Assembly: GCA_035772405.1 (NCBI GenBank)
Contig: JAYKKM010000048.1
Span: 1,305,001 to 1,369,000, forward strand
Reading direction: 5' to 3'
Origin: Chrysogorgia sp. JL179-B06
Lineage: Eukaryota > Cnidaria > Anthozoa > Scleralcyonacea > Chrysogorgiidae
Length of the DNA stretch: 64,000 nucleotides
Each line of letters opens with the position of its first letter. The stretch's first letter is position 1. The position numbers and the translations under genes are program-made. The notes below the pieces were generated by a model. It had not been told where the DNA came from. It worked only from the letters and a program-made list of their open reading frames with translations, and ran no database searches. Below are positions 41,410 to 54,200 of the stretch, piece after piece.

Positions 41410-41929
41410 AGCTCAGAATGGTAATTTCTCGGTAAAATATTTTATGGCTATACTAGTATACATGTTTTTAATTATTTATTCTGAACTTTTGACCCGCACA
41501 CTCCGGTCGTCTTCAGAGAGAGAGAGACACTTCTGAATATTACTGAAGTCACTGTCTCCGAAAACGATCCCAGTGTGCGGATCGAAAGCTCAGATTAAAT
41601 CCTAAAACATGGTGTACCCATCTAATATTTTACTTAGAAATAATTAGTCCTAATTAGTCCCTAGTAGTCCTTAGTAGTCCCTAGTAGTCCTTAGTAATAC
41701 TTACTAGTCCTCAGTAGTCCCTAGTAGTCCATAGTAGTACTTAATAGTCCCTAGTAGCCCTTAGTAGTCCCTAGTAGCCCTTAGTAGTCCTTAGTAGTCC
41801 TTAGTAGTCCCTAGTAGTCCTTAGTAAGTCAGGAATTCACGTGAAATAAGAAACAAAACTCCGATAATTAACATCTCAGTCAGCTTAAGATTCGAGTTAA
41901 CGCGAAAAAACAAGACGATTATTTAAGTC
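41410..41929. repeat. 10-bp minisatellite TAGTCCCTAG / TAGTCCTTAG
   Basis: 41640-41830 holds about 19 units of TAGTCC(C/T)TAG. 41480-41600 has a hairpin-like GACCCGCACACTCCGG...GTGTGCGGATC pair. No gene. Confidence 0.85.
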
Positions 41930-42025
41930 TATATAGCAAAGTGAAAAGGTGGTGAACTGTCAAGATTTTTCGTTACTAAAAATCTTGACAGTTCACCACC
42001 TTTTCACTTTGCTATATATATAAAA
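41930..42025. repeat. Near-perfect palindrome, ~44-bp arms
   Basis: TATAGCAAAGTGAAAAGGTG...AATCTTGACAGTTCACCACC form arms of about 44 bp around a loop of about 7 nt (CGTTACT). Single arms of the same family, with GTCTACGCAGCA at the outer end, occur at 48295-48400 and 51885-51975. Confidence 0.9.
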
Positions 42026-43057
42026 CACTGTCTACGCAGCACTCTACTTTTTAAGTATATAGCCTTTTCTTCTTCAGTTTCTGTCATTGATGTCATAGTT
42101 TCTGTTGTTTAATAATTTGTGAAGGAAAATCATACGCGCCTATGATTGTACCTTGTTTGTGGGGCATCAGATCCTGCCCCGATTGAAATACTTAGCTGGG
42201 GCTTAAGCCCACGTAGCCCCCACAGTTCCTGCACCTATGTCCACGTCAACAATGAAGCAATGAAACAATCTATTGAACCAAAACAATCTGTCTTTTTCAT
42301 TCTTAATTAACCATTCCTAACTCTAATCCTACACGTTATATTCAACCCAATCCTAACCCAAAAGTGCACTCCTTTCTCTTTGCTGTTGTTATTATTCTTT
42401 TGTATGGCTATGACACAGTGGCGGCACTAAGTGGGGGTTTCTCTTTGCTGTTGTTATTATTCTTTTGTATGGCTATGACACAGTGGCGGCACTAAGTGGG
42501 GGTGGGCCCTGGTGCGATAACAAATTTAGGGGGGTCCGGGGGATTTTCCGACAGAAAAATTTTGAATTTAGGGTCTCTGGATTGGCATTTGCTGCATTTT
42601 GAGAGCACTTTGGAGTAAAATCTAAAGCGTTTGCACACCCGTAGTGCCGCCACTGCTATGACACTGTTTTTATATGTGTGTGGTTTGTAATTCTATGTAC
42701 CCATAACCTTAAAGTTACTTGTAATACAGCAGTAGTAAATCAAATAAATAAAAAGTGATTCTTATTTTAACAGTTATTCCATTTGATTTTATTCAATTTT
42801 AAAGTGGTTTTCTACTCGTGAACAGGATAGTTTATTGGATTTCAACTCGCACCAATTTGATCGGATACGAATAATGTATACATTAATCAATTACTATATT
42901 AATTTGTTTTCACATTGTGCGTTGTTCGGCTAGTTTAATTTGTCGTATTATTCCGTTCTAGCTACTCGTTAAAATTTATAACGCAGCTTTCTTGTCGAAA
43001 ATATCAGTGTTATTTAACATCGATTGAAGTCTCATCGTAACTGACTTGGCAGCTGGC
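42026..43057. mobile_element. Spacer with 175-bp hAT element (TSD CTATGACA) and 65-bp duplication
   Basis: Element 42481-42655 has ends CAGTGGCGGCACTA / TAGTGCCGCCACTG, with CTATGACA at 42473-42480 and 42656-42663. The 65 bp containing the left flank, TSD and first ~23 bp of the element are duplicated in tandem, so CAGTGGCGGCACTAAGTGGG also appears at 42416. AATAAA on the minus strand at 42788-42793 may be the polyadenylation signal of the F-box gene. Confidence 0.88.
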
Positions 43058-44464
43058 TCACCACAGATAGGAAAGCTGATTCATAACTGCATCCAAAGTA
43101 ACATCAGGCGCTGGCAACACACACTGCCATCGTTGGGTTATCTTAGCTGTCGTATTGACTCGGATACTTCCGACCAAGGATGTTAACGTCGTATCGGGTT
43201 CACACAGATTGATTCGTTCAAGACTCGGACAGCCTGCCAAGAGCCGTCCGAATAACTGGCCGTCGGCGTACGGATTTAAAGAAAGAAAATTAATAAGCGA
43301 GAGCGCCCTAAGGCGCGGGCAATGGCGGACTAGATTAGGAAACAGAAAACTCTCCGAGATCGACGCCTTCCCGAACGCACCGAACTCTAGGATTTCCAGC
43401 TTGGGGACACAGTCCAAAAGTTCAGCCATTGCGACACAATTGATGTGCGAGGATTGATAAATTCCAAGACACTTGAGCGAGGGGGAACTTTTGAGGAACT
43501 CGCGGAGGACCTGTGGGGTGATGTTCATGCTCCAACGGATATCCAACATCTCGATCATCGCGCTCGAGCCGAAGCTCACCATGGCTATTAGAACGCTGTC
43601 TGTTACTGCTCTACCAATGCCGCAATAGGACAAATTGAGGTATCGGAAAGTCTTGATCTGCGTCAACAACCGAATCAGTCCTGTCCTTGTGAGATGAGTG
43701 CACGCGGAAATATCGATCTCCTCCAAATGGGTTTCCGCCCACAGCGAACTATCAAAGCAACTGTCGCGGATCGGAGTGTAGCGTAACAAAAGTGTACTCA
43801 GCTGACTGCACTTTCGTAGCAATTCCTCGAATGTTGTCCCGTATATGTTCTTGCAACCGTTTAAACAGAGTGATTCCAGCTTCGGACAACACATGGCGAT
43901 CGTCTGAACGTATTCGTCTTTCATAGCTTCACAGTTCGTGCAATCCAGGATCGTTAGGTTCTGCATTTTGACGAACATACGTGGGACAGAACCTTTTGAC
44001 GAGTGGCTCCCAATTCCGAGATACTTTAGCTTTGTGAAATGTCTTGGGATACGCTTCAAAAACGCGAAGTCTCCACGAGCAGGCCTCAGTTCAAGCAATT
44101 CGAGATTTGGCGGGAAGTTGACTTCGTCGTTGCTGGAGTGAACGAACTTTGATCCTCTGCCAAACACCAGACTGTGTATATTCTTGCAGCTTTTCGACAA
44201 CTGTCGCAGCATGTTCGAAGTGACAGGACAGTTTGATAAATTCAAGTGTCTCACTGATGCTCCAAACTTACACTTGACCAACAGCTGAAACGATTTATCG
44301 TCCATCCCTCGTCCATGCTTCTCCAGGTTCACCGACCGCCAAATACTCGGGTCGTAAGTTATCCGTCTCCACGTCTGACAAACTCTCGAAGCTCTCCCCA
44401 GCTCCGCCATGGAAAGATGTGTGAATATCCGAAGCATAAGACTGTCCGGCAAGCTGCGATCCAT
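43058..44464 (-). CDS. F-box/leucine-rich-repeat protein (FBXL family), intronless
   Basis: FBXL proteins recruit substrates to SCF (SKP1-CUL1) ubiquitin ligases through the F-box, with LRRs binding the substrate. The product from the ATG at 44464 is 468 residues and begins MDRSLPDSLMLRIFTHLSMA, a textbook F-box: LP-x-x-L, LxxIFxxLs, then RVCxxWRRIxxDPSIWRxVNL. Residues about 75-450 contain degenerate LRRs, such as LTILDCTNCEAM, LESLCLNGCKN, LEEIDISACTHLTRTGL and FRYLNLSYCGIG. An in-frame upstream ATG at 44551 would add 29 residues of poorer character, so I prefer 44464. The orthology group is unclear. It is head-to-head with USP48. Confidence 0.9.
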   Translation of the reverse strand: MDRSLPDSLMLRIFTHLSMAELGRASRVCQTWRRITYDPSIWRSVNLEKHGRGMDDKSFQLLVKCKFGASVRHLNLSNCPVTSNMLRQLSKSCKNIHSLVFGRGSKFVHSSNDEVNFPPNLELLELRPARGDFAFLKRIPRHFTKLKYLGIGSHSSKGSVPRMFVKMQNLTILDCTNCEAMKDEYVQTIAMCCPKLESLCLNGCKNIYGTTFEELLRKCSQLSTLLLRYTPIRDSCFDSSLWAETHLEEIDISACTHLTRTGLIRLLTQIKTFRYLNLSYCGIGRAVTDSVLIAMVSFGSSAMIEMLDIRWSMNITPQVLREFLKSSPSLKCLGIYQSSHINCVAMAELLDCVPKLEILEFGAFGKASISESFLFPNLVRHCPRLRALSLINFLSLNPYADGQLFGRLLAGCPSLERINLCEPDTTLTSLVGSIRVNTTAKITQRWQCVLPAPDVTLDAVMNQLSYLW

Positions 44465-45274
44465 GATTTTAATGCAAACAAAAACGATTCCAGTTCTTGC
44501 CGAAAACTGCGGTAGTAGTACTGGTTTTCCCCGTGTTCCAAAGGAATGCAACGAATGGGCGGTTTTTTCTGTTTTGTTACGTCAGCTAACCAATCAGAGT
44601 TTCGGATGCTCACGCCGTCAAACCAACCAGAGCACGTGCCACGCGTTGTGATACGTCATGGATGACGTGCGTTTTGGTCTCAGACTCCGTCAATCTTGCG
44701 CTTCTTTTTTGGTATTTTATTTGCTTGCCATAATTGATAATATACAAAGTTTTACATGACTATATACACATTAACATGGCTGAGTAACTGCAACTACTTA
44801 CTTCAATTTTAATTTAATAATCTATATACATGTAGCTTATCCACCATACAAGACTAAAAGTTAAAAATAGTTAAATGTTTTGGACTTTATTCCAAAATGT
44901 ATATCAATTTACTGATTCTTTTATGTTTAGTTCAGTAGATAGGTGAACGGAATATCCCAACAGGCTAGAAGCCCAATTGATAGGGGTTCCGAGGGCCTAC
45001 GATTTAAGTTCGTTATCCGAGAAGACCCGAAACTCTTACCATTTGCTGGTATTGCAAAGGCAGCACTTTCTCCTCAATTATTTTTAAGACCCTGAGCGGA
45101 GGTCCGACCCAGGATATGAAGTTCCTGGCTGTGTCTCCTAGCTCATAGACATGTGTGCCAAACCACTAGCCCTTATAGCCTCGTTATTGTGTAGGCCAAA
45201 AAGCTAATTAAAAAGCACCTTTTGACGGTTGAAACCCCGGTGCTCACGTGATCGGACGGCGGGAAGATGAAAAA
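44465..45274. promoter_or_regulatory. Divergent intergenic region between FBXL-type gene and USP48
   Basis: 810 bp separate the two start codons. Next to the F-box gene it holds CCAATCAG and GTCACGTGCC-like words (44585-44650) and CACGTGATC next to USP48 (45245), plausible CCAAT and E-box sites. A family C SINE fills 44935-45180. Promoter function is inferred from the arrangement only. Confidence 0.4.
44935..45180 (-). mobile_element. tRNA-derived SINE, family C
   Basis: Minus-strand copy with the body blocks GGTAATATTCCGTTCAC-type end, GGCCCTCGGAACCCCTATC, AGAAAGTGCTGCCTTTGC and the head complement ACATGTGTGCC. It ends about 95 bp before the USP48 start codon. Confidence 0.88.
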
Positions 45275-48200
45275 ATGGCGGCTTCTAGAGGTCGAACCAG
45301 AAAGATTGAAAAAGATGCTTGGGATTGGGCTGAAAACGTTGATTGCGACGCCATAACCAACGAGCACTTAGAAAAAGCGTACAGGATTCAGTTGACATGC
45401 ACTGAGAAGAACAACCACAGGTTTGTTGGGTGAATTGGGTTATAGTATAATAATATGGACACTAGTGATTTCATAATGTACATTTTATCGCATTTTATAA
45501 CGATAGTTGAACTCGATAATCTGCTCTGATATTGCTGTAGTTATGATTATATAGGTTGTGATTCCCATAAACTAAATTTTTATTATTTCCTTAACGAGTA
45601 GAGCTTCTTGTATAAGTATTAAAATAATAAAAAAACAAAATATTATGCCTTTGGCATTGCAAATGTCGACGTATTTTGTTGTCAAAATATTGTGTAATGT
45701 TTATGTAAACACAGTACCGTTTGTTTTTCAATTTGGTAGTATCCTTAGTCTTTGATTAAAGTTAAGAAATGTACAAGCCAATGAAAATGCTTCGATTTCT
45801 TTCTTTTTATCTTAGAAAAAATTGCAAGGGTAATCCAAATTGTCTAACTGACCTAGGAGAAAAATATTGGATGAAAGAACTCGCAGGTACAATTGATCTT
45901 TATCTATATCTACTCATGTAGTAGAATTATTTGACTCCTAGCTAACAGATTAGGGTTATGTATCAGTCAAATCCAAGCGTGCCAATCAATACCCTGCGGT
46001 GGGTCCAAAAATCTGTGGCAAATCCCTGCCCCTGCGGGAAACATGAAAGCAACAACAACAACTCTCAGTGTTTTCAAATGTCAAATTATTATATAAATAA
46101 TATTTACAAGGCAGGTACCTACTAGGTATATCACTCTGCTAAATTTGTCTACTGTAGGCTGTAGACTTAAGGCTTAAACTCCTCCATGATCGAATCACAC
46201 TCGAACAACAGCACATTGTGTAGGCTGTAGCAATGCTATGGGGGAGTGGCAATTCAATTGCACCAGCCCCCCACTGCCTTTATTATCTAATGCCTGACCC
46301 CCGCGCAAAGGTTTGGGTTCAAATTCCCCACCCCTGGGATTGGTTAATGTATCAAATGCCCGGCAGTGTCCCGGATGGGGGATGGGCATGGTTGGATTTG
46401 ACTGATACATTAACACAATATAAAAGATTGTGTGCAGCATAGGCAGAAGGCAGCAGAATAAAGACAGTTTAGTTTTTTAACACTATAAAAAGAAACCCTT
46501 CACAATATGTAGCATGACAATAGCATGGTTTTTGTCTATTATGTAGGATTTCTATTAATAATAATAATATTTAATCAGGATACCCACGTCACCGGAGTGT
46601 TTTTCAGTGAGGTCCTGTAGTACTTCACAACATTACGTTACATTACATTACATTACATTACATTACATCACATTGCATTACATTACATTACATTACATTA
46701 TGTTACATTACATTACATTGCATTACATTATGTTACATTACATTACATTACGTTACATTACATTACGTTACATTACATTACATTATGTTACATTACATTA
46801 TGTTACATTACATTACATTACATTACATTATGTTACATTACGTTACATTACATTACATTACATTATGTTACATTACATTACATTACATTGCATTGCATTG
46901 CATTGCATTGCATTGCATTGCATTGCATTGCATTGCATTGCATTGCATTGCATTGCATTGCATTGCATTGCATTGCATGCATTGCATTGCATTGCATTGC
47001 ATGCATTGCATTGCATTGCATTGCATTGCATTGCATTGCATATATTGCATTGCATTGCATATATTGCATTGCACTGCACTGCACTGCATGCATTGCATTG
47101 CATTGCATTGCATTGCATTACATTACATTAAGTCATTACATTACAGTGCAATGTAATATGTTGACTCAATGCAATGTAATGTATATGTAATGACATTACA
47201 CTACACTAAGTCACGCAACATTACATTACATCACATTACATTACTACACTTTGAAACTAATTAAATTGGTGCTTTTTCAGTTCATTTTTAAATAGTGAAT
47301 ATTTCTATTTTATGAATATTTCTATTCATGCTATTGTGAAGGATTTCTATTCACACTATTGCGAAGGGTTTCTTTGCATAATGTTTCTATCACTCAATGA
47401 CATAACAAAATAATGGGAGCGACCGCATTCACCCACAATCAGAACAAAAATGGTGGCCTTCAATATACCAAAAATACGATAAACAAAGCCAAATTTCTTT
47501 AAAAATAAAATGATTAGAAGAAAACTAATACCCATTCTCATGTAAGGCGACAAAGAACTTTCATTTAAGCAACAAATTACCGCCAAAAATGCATTTCTAG
47601 CCTTCTAAAAATCAAAAATTTAAATGCTTATCAATGATTTTAATTTTTATAGATGATGTTTGGTATGACTCTGAAGACCCTGAGAAAGAGAAACGCTCTG
47701 AGGTACTGTAGGGGCCCGTATGCGACTATATGTAATTACAAATAATTCTAGTTATTTTTTTTGAGGTCCGTAACTCAGGTCCGTAACTAAAATAGAGCCT
47801 TTTGATTGGCTGAGTACGAGGTCTGTATCACACCAGCACGGACCTCTCGCAACTTTTCGTGCCAAAAAATTGCAATTTTTTTTACTTTGCTCGAAAAAAA
47901 TAAACACATTATTTACCGTTTTGGTCGGTCCGTACTTCGGTCTCGGGCCGCTTCTGAGACTTCGGGAAAATATTTTTCCAGTACGGACCTCCCAGCCGGT
48001 AAATAACATATATTTCTTACATTGTGAGTTTGAAGATGATGTTAAAAGGATTCTACTGAAGAGGAAAGTATAATCTGGTTCAGGACAGAATAAAGTCTAA
48101 TCCATGCTAACATGCTGAGATTTTTAGTAACAAAATACTGATGTTTACTCTTTTTTTATTTTTTATTTTTTTATTTCGATTTGACAAAAAAAGAAAAATT

Positions 48201-51200
48201 AAATTACAAACGTACAAATACCACACATAAATACTTTAAAGTGCCAGGAACCAATAACAGGGTTAAACCCCAATAATAGTGGCCCATGAAGGGCTTCACT
48301 TGAAACGTCAGTATTTTGTTACTAAAATCTTGGCAGTTTACCACCTTTTCACTTTGCTATATATCCAAAACACTGTCTACGCAGCATGTCTCTACTTTAT
48401 AATGTATATATATACACCTATAATATGATGATAATGATAGTAATAAGACTAAATGTGATTTTTGCAGGGGTCATTCGTTGGTTTGAAGAATCTAGGCGCA
48501 ACTTGTTATGTGAATACATTTCTTCAGGTACTTTTATATGGTGTACATCAAGTGAATACACATAAATGTTCATATTTATCTACTATCTTGAAGATACAAG
48601 CTGTTTTATTAGCTGAGGAAATAGAAGGAAAAGTTTATGTAAATTGAGATGAATCTTTATCCGATTTACTGTAAAACCTCCAGTCATGCTACTGATTTTC
48701 TTTGTTTTTTCTTCATGAATTATTAATCACCTTTAAAAAATTAATTAATTAATTAAAAATTAATTATTAATTAATAAATAAATTATTAATTAATTCATTA
48801 TAATTGGATTTATATGAGGTATTACTCACTGTTGTGACTACTGGTAATTTAGTGGTACTACAGGAAAAACCTAGTTTCTTGGTTATTAAAACATGAATTT
48901 GACAATGGTGAAACATGTTGGTGTTTTTGGCACATAGTACTAACTAATCTTTTCAATTTTTAAAAGGTGTGGTTTCATAACGTTGAGTTTCGATCAGCCC
49001 TTTACTCATGGGTGCAATTAACAAACGAGCCTACATTTTCACAAGCTCAATCACAAAACGACATTGGAAAAGATGGTAAGAAAATGATATTTTCAATGTT
49101 AATATAATATATAATTTATATATAATTGAACTTTTATATATATATATTCTTTAGTCATCTAAATTTTCATATTTACATGTTATTTAAAGTACTGTATATA
49201 CCTATAACGTCTGTGGGGATTTAACATATTTGTAATCTATGGATTCTCCTGAGATAAATTGTAATATATCTTGTCAGCTGAAAATTTCATCTTCATAGAC
49301 TTTTTTGCTGTTAAAGTTGACGGAAATGATGTCAAATCGGGCATCTGTAAAGAGGTTTTTATGTAGACAGATTCCCTTTTTGGCGTCATTTCCGTCAACT
49401 TTAATAGCAAAAAAGTTTGTGAAGATGACATTTTCAGCTGACAAGATTATATTACAACTAACAAGTCACGCAAATCTTTTGTGGATAATTGTGGGTGACG
49501 GAAAGAGCGGTTTTCTGGAGGAAGGTGACCCCGGAAAAGCTGGAGAAGCAAAAGTCAGAGTGAGAGTAAGGGCTCTCACTGTTATGGACCTTGCTCTCAT
49601 GTCCCAGCCGGGCTGCTTTGATGAAGGCAGTCAAGACAAGAATGAGCAAGCCGTTTTTTGGCATGCCTTAAGGGTTATTGCCTTGGAATGTCCGGTTAGG
49701 TTAGATCCTATTAGATAACTTGTGCGTGCACTTTGAGTAAATGTTAGGAGCTGTTAGGAGCGATAAGCACGACAGACACAGGGGGTTGTTGGTAGATTGC
49801 GCTATTGTGTGAGAGTATTTAGATGTTGCTTCTAATTAATCCCAATTTCAATTTTTAATCTGAGCAGGAGAATCCATAGATTACATAATATATGTTAAAT
49901 TCCCACAGATGTTATAGGCACATTAACAGGTCTCATTTGGAAAACAGTGTGTTCACTGAAATGACTATATCCTGTATAAACATTTTGTAAATAAATAAAT
50001 AAATATCCATTGTGTAATCAAGCACTGATGATCTTTTGTTTTTATGAAGAGTATGATCACTTTGAAACCCAAAGAAACCACGAGATGTCTCCTGTGTCGA
50101 CGTACAAAGTCATTAATAGAATTATCACGGAACCTAATAATTATGAATTAGCAAAGAAAGATAGCCATGCTTTGGGTAGCAGTGTGGAAAATACATCTTC
50201 AAGTAAGCACTGAATTTACAAATATATTTATCATTATCATCTTATCATTATTCAATTATTGGTAATGTAATACTTGTATACTGTACAGTATGTGTCTCGC
50301 GTTTGGGGATTTTACATATTTGTAATATTTGGGTCTTCCTGAGCAAAATCATAATATATCTTGTCAGCCAAAAATTTCATCTTCATGGACTTTTTTGCTG
50401 TTAAAGTTATCGGATGTGATGTCATAAGAGACATTTTTGTGGCAAGTAACAAAAGAAAACTGGTTTGGAATGCCTCTTGTGACATCACATCTGGTAACTT
50501 TGACAGCGAAAAACTCCATGAAGATGAAATTTTCGGCTGACAATATATATTATGATTTTGCTCAGGAAGACACAAATATTACAGATATGTAAAATTCCCA
50601 AACGTGAGATAGACACTTTGTATTTTTCAACACATTGAAGTTCTCTTATTTCTTCTTTTCATATTATATCCAGTTCTTTTGAGAACTTAGCAGCTTTCAT
50701 ATTTATTCTTCTTATCATTGTAGATAATACAGCATTTGTTTGCCCTCCAATTCCTACTTGTCAACCTTGGGGTGATGATCTAACGCCAAAGTCGTTCTGC
50801 CATCATTTGCAATTACTGTTTGCTCAACTACAGTACACATCTCGAAGGTACCTATTGATTGTGTACAGGGGTGTTACTACTGGCATTGAATAACTATAAC
50901 TGAAGTTATAATGCATGCATTTGAAAGGATATTTAGTTATAGACTGGCAAAAATGAGAACAGATTGTGAGATTTAAAGAGATCTAAAAGGCAGGGCTTTT
51001 GCCAAGACGCGGCTCCCAGCAAAGCTCCGTCAGGTACTGTATAGCAAATCGCTGGCTAAGTAAAATCGTTTCTGTAAGTTAGTTTTAATGAAAAGCTGCT
51101 AAAATCCATCTGTAGTCTACAGTGAATGCCAGGGTAATATTGTTGAATTTGCTACCTATTTATTATTTACCCCTGACCTTCCATGAATCAGAATGTCTTT

Positions 51201-54200
51201 TCTGTGCCCTCATTGAGACATCTTTCAATTATATGCAGGTTCATCGATCCTGCTCCATTTGTTGACTCTCTTGGACTTGATAAAGAGCAGCAACAGGTAG
51301 GTTTTAGTCTGTCATTGCTTCAAAACCAGCTGTCATGTTTGTACAGGCGTGAGGCCCGTAGCTTGAAGAATAATTTGGGGGCCTTTCTGAGGGGTAGGGG
51401 GTAAATAGCATTTCCTGCCTTCTGAGAGTACAGTACATGTAATTTCTAGCGAGTTTGAACTGATAGAAAATTTCTCTTTATTTCTAATGATTTTAGGATT
51501 GCTAAAAGACTTCTAGAAACAATTCATCTATTTGTGTTACTTTTCATTGAGTTTTTTTGAAAGGCATTACGTGCTCTTATTATCTTTTCTTAGGATGCAC
51601 AAGAGTTTTGTAAACTTTTTATGTGTTTATTAGAAGAAACTCTCTCGCAGCAAGTACTAGACGATTTGTTTTCATTTTGAATGATTTTTTTCACTAATTA
51701 CTAATAATGAGTCTTCTTTATTCATATTCCATAAACATTTCCTTTCTTCGTTCATTTTTTAGCCAGTTCCTGTTCTTCGAAATATTGTTCAACAACAATT
51801 TGGAGGTGGCTATGTCTACATTACAAGGTGGAAACCTAAATCAAATTAGCCACAAGAAATATAATGACTAATGAGATTAGTAAAAAAGTCGAGTGCTGCT
51901 GCGTAGACAGTGTTTTGGATATATAGCAAAGTGAAAAGGTGGTGAACTGCCAAGATTTTAGTAACGAAATACTGACGTTTTGAGCAGAGCACTTCATCAT
52001 ATATACAGTATATTCAGGGGTGTTGGTGGCACAGTGGGTAGCACACATGTCTTTCACCTCTGCAACCCGGTTTCGATTCCTGCTCAGTGCAGTTATCAGA
52101 TTAAAGATTTCGCCTTGGCCGCAAGTGAGAAGAGTGCTTCCAGTTTGACTCTACCAAACACCACAGGTTTTCTCCGGGTACTCCGGTTTTCTCCAGTAAT
52201 AACACTGGACCAATGAGGGTGGCCCTTACTGGACCTCTAGGGAGAACAAGTTTAATGACTGATAGAGTGGTCAGAGCACTGTTCCAGCCGGAAGGCCTTG
52301 AAGTTGTATTTTTCGCAACTGGTCCTGGTTTGGTCTTAAAATGTGTATATTCCAACACTCGAAATTTTCCTTCACCATAAATCCTTAGAACATGTAGTTT
52401 AGTCGAGTGAAATGCCAAATATTACTTTAAAATTTTTTTAGTGTAGTTTAGTATAAGTCAAACAGAAGGCACATGATGTTTAATTCTATCTACCAACCTT
52501 TGGGTAGTTTTATCTACATAGCGAGCATCACACTCACATTTAAATTCGTAAATAACGCAGCTTGAAGAGTGAGCAGGTAGAGATCCCTTTGGAGTCGAGT
52601 TTAATTTACTAGCAAAAAACGTTCCTTCCGACTCCAAAGGAATCTCTACCTGCTCATTCTTCAAGCTGCGTTATTTACGAATTTAAATGTGAGTATGATG
52701 TTCGCTATGTAGGTAGAACTAACTACCCAAAGGTTGGTAGATAAAATTAAACAGCATGTGCCTTCTGTCATTCGAAATAAAACCACTTCTTTTCAAACAG
52801 TGAGTTACAGTATTTCCTATACTAGTTACATTTTCAATATTATTTCAGATGCAGCAACTGCGGGAAAGAGTCACAGAGAAAATCCAAATTTTATGAACTG
52901 GATTTAAATATCCACGGTCATGCTAGTTTGGCACAGTGTATCAAGGAATTTCTTAAGGTAATGTTCTACTTACGCATTCCTGGAACTTCTCTGCCTAATG
53001 CCAAAAACATTTCTAAAACAAATTGCTTTACATATGTTTTTTGGCTATCTCACGTTTGGGAATTTTACATATCCGTATAATATTGTCAAAATCATAATAT
53101 ATATTGTTAGCCGAAAATGTCATCTTCGTGTTATTTCATGTTCTATTGATTATTAATTTTATGTTCGATTGATATCTCTGGAAATAACCATAACTGTTGC
53201 GAAAGCTATACATTTCTTGAAAGCCCAATAAACCGGCTTTTACTAGTGCTTTTAAATTTCCCGAACAATTAAGACCCGTTATGTTAATATAAATTAGCAT
53301 TAATTATCATAAATCAGGTTGAAAAACGTTCATTTTTCTAGTAACCGCTTATAGCATCATGAAAATTCAGAATGCCACCAATCGCAGAGTTGTTTATGAA
53401 ATCAAATCAAACTTGGCGTGTGAGTGGATCTCATGTGCCTGGATCTCATGTGCCTGGCGCTTGTCGAGTTTCAATTTTTAATCTTGCGTTACCGTGTGCC
53501 GTGTTTTTCGATTGACGACTTCGGGGGTCTTCTACGACCGATTATGACTTAGCCGGACGGGAAATATTTAATCCATATCTCACCATCGTAAAATTCTGTA
53601 TCCACTTCAGATTCTTTATTTCATTCATGGGAAACCTTGTCTGGTTGTATTTTTTAGGAAGAATATCTTCAAGGAGACAATCAGTATTTTTGTAGCTACT
53701 GCAAAAGCAAACAGGATGCTACACGACACATTAAACTGCAGCAACTGCCTCCTGTTCTAAATCTACAGTTGCTAAGATTTGTTTTTGACAGGTAATGGTG
53801 AAATAATACGAGAAATAAATTTCTGAAACTTATCTTGCAACATCGATTTCCTGTTTGCTCTAAGTAGTTACGTTATTTCACTCTCAGACGAAGGTCCTTC
53901 ATTCCGTTATTTTACTTTGCTCGAAACGTTACCACTTTCATTCATTATTTTGGCAATACACTAACCTCTTAGAGTTTTCGATTTCAAGTTTTTGATATTT
54001 ATTTTATAAACCTCTTTTCATACTAGAAAAACGGGTTACAAGAAGAAGTTAAACAACAGCATTTATTTTCCTGAGGTTTTGGACATGAAAGAATATGTTG
54101 ATGAGAATTTAGGTAGGGTGTTTAAGAAATCATTTATTTTACAAACGTAAACTAAAGGAGATTAGCAATAAAAAAGAAGTACCTTTCGACCTTATTAGCT

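Noticed and set aside
46607..47190. Several ORFs such as ITLHY and CIALH repeats
   Set aside because: A pentanucleotide repeat keeps all frames open; no start context, splice sites or conserved sequence.
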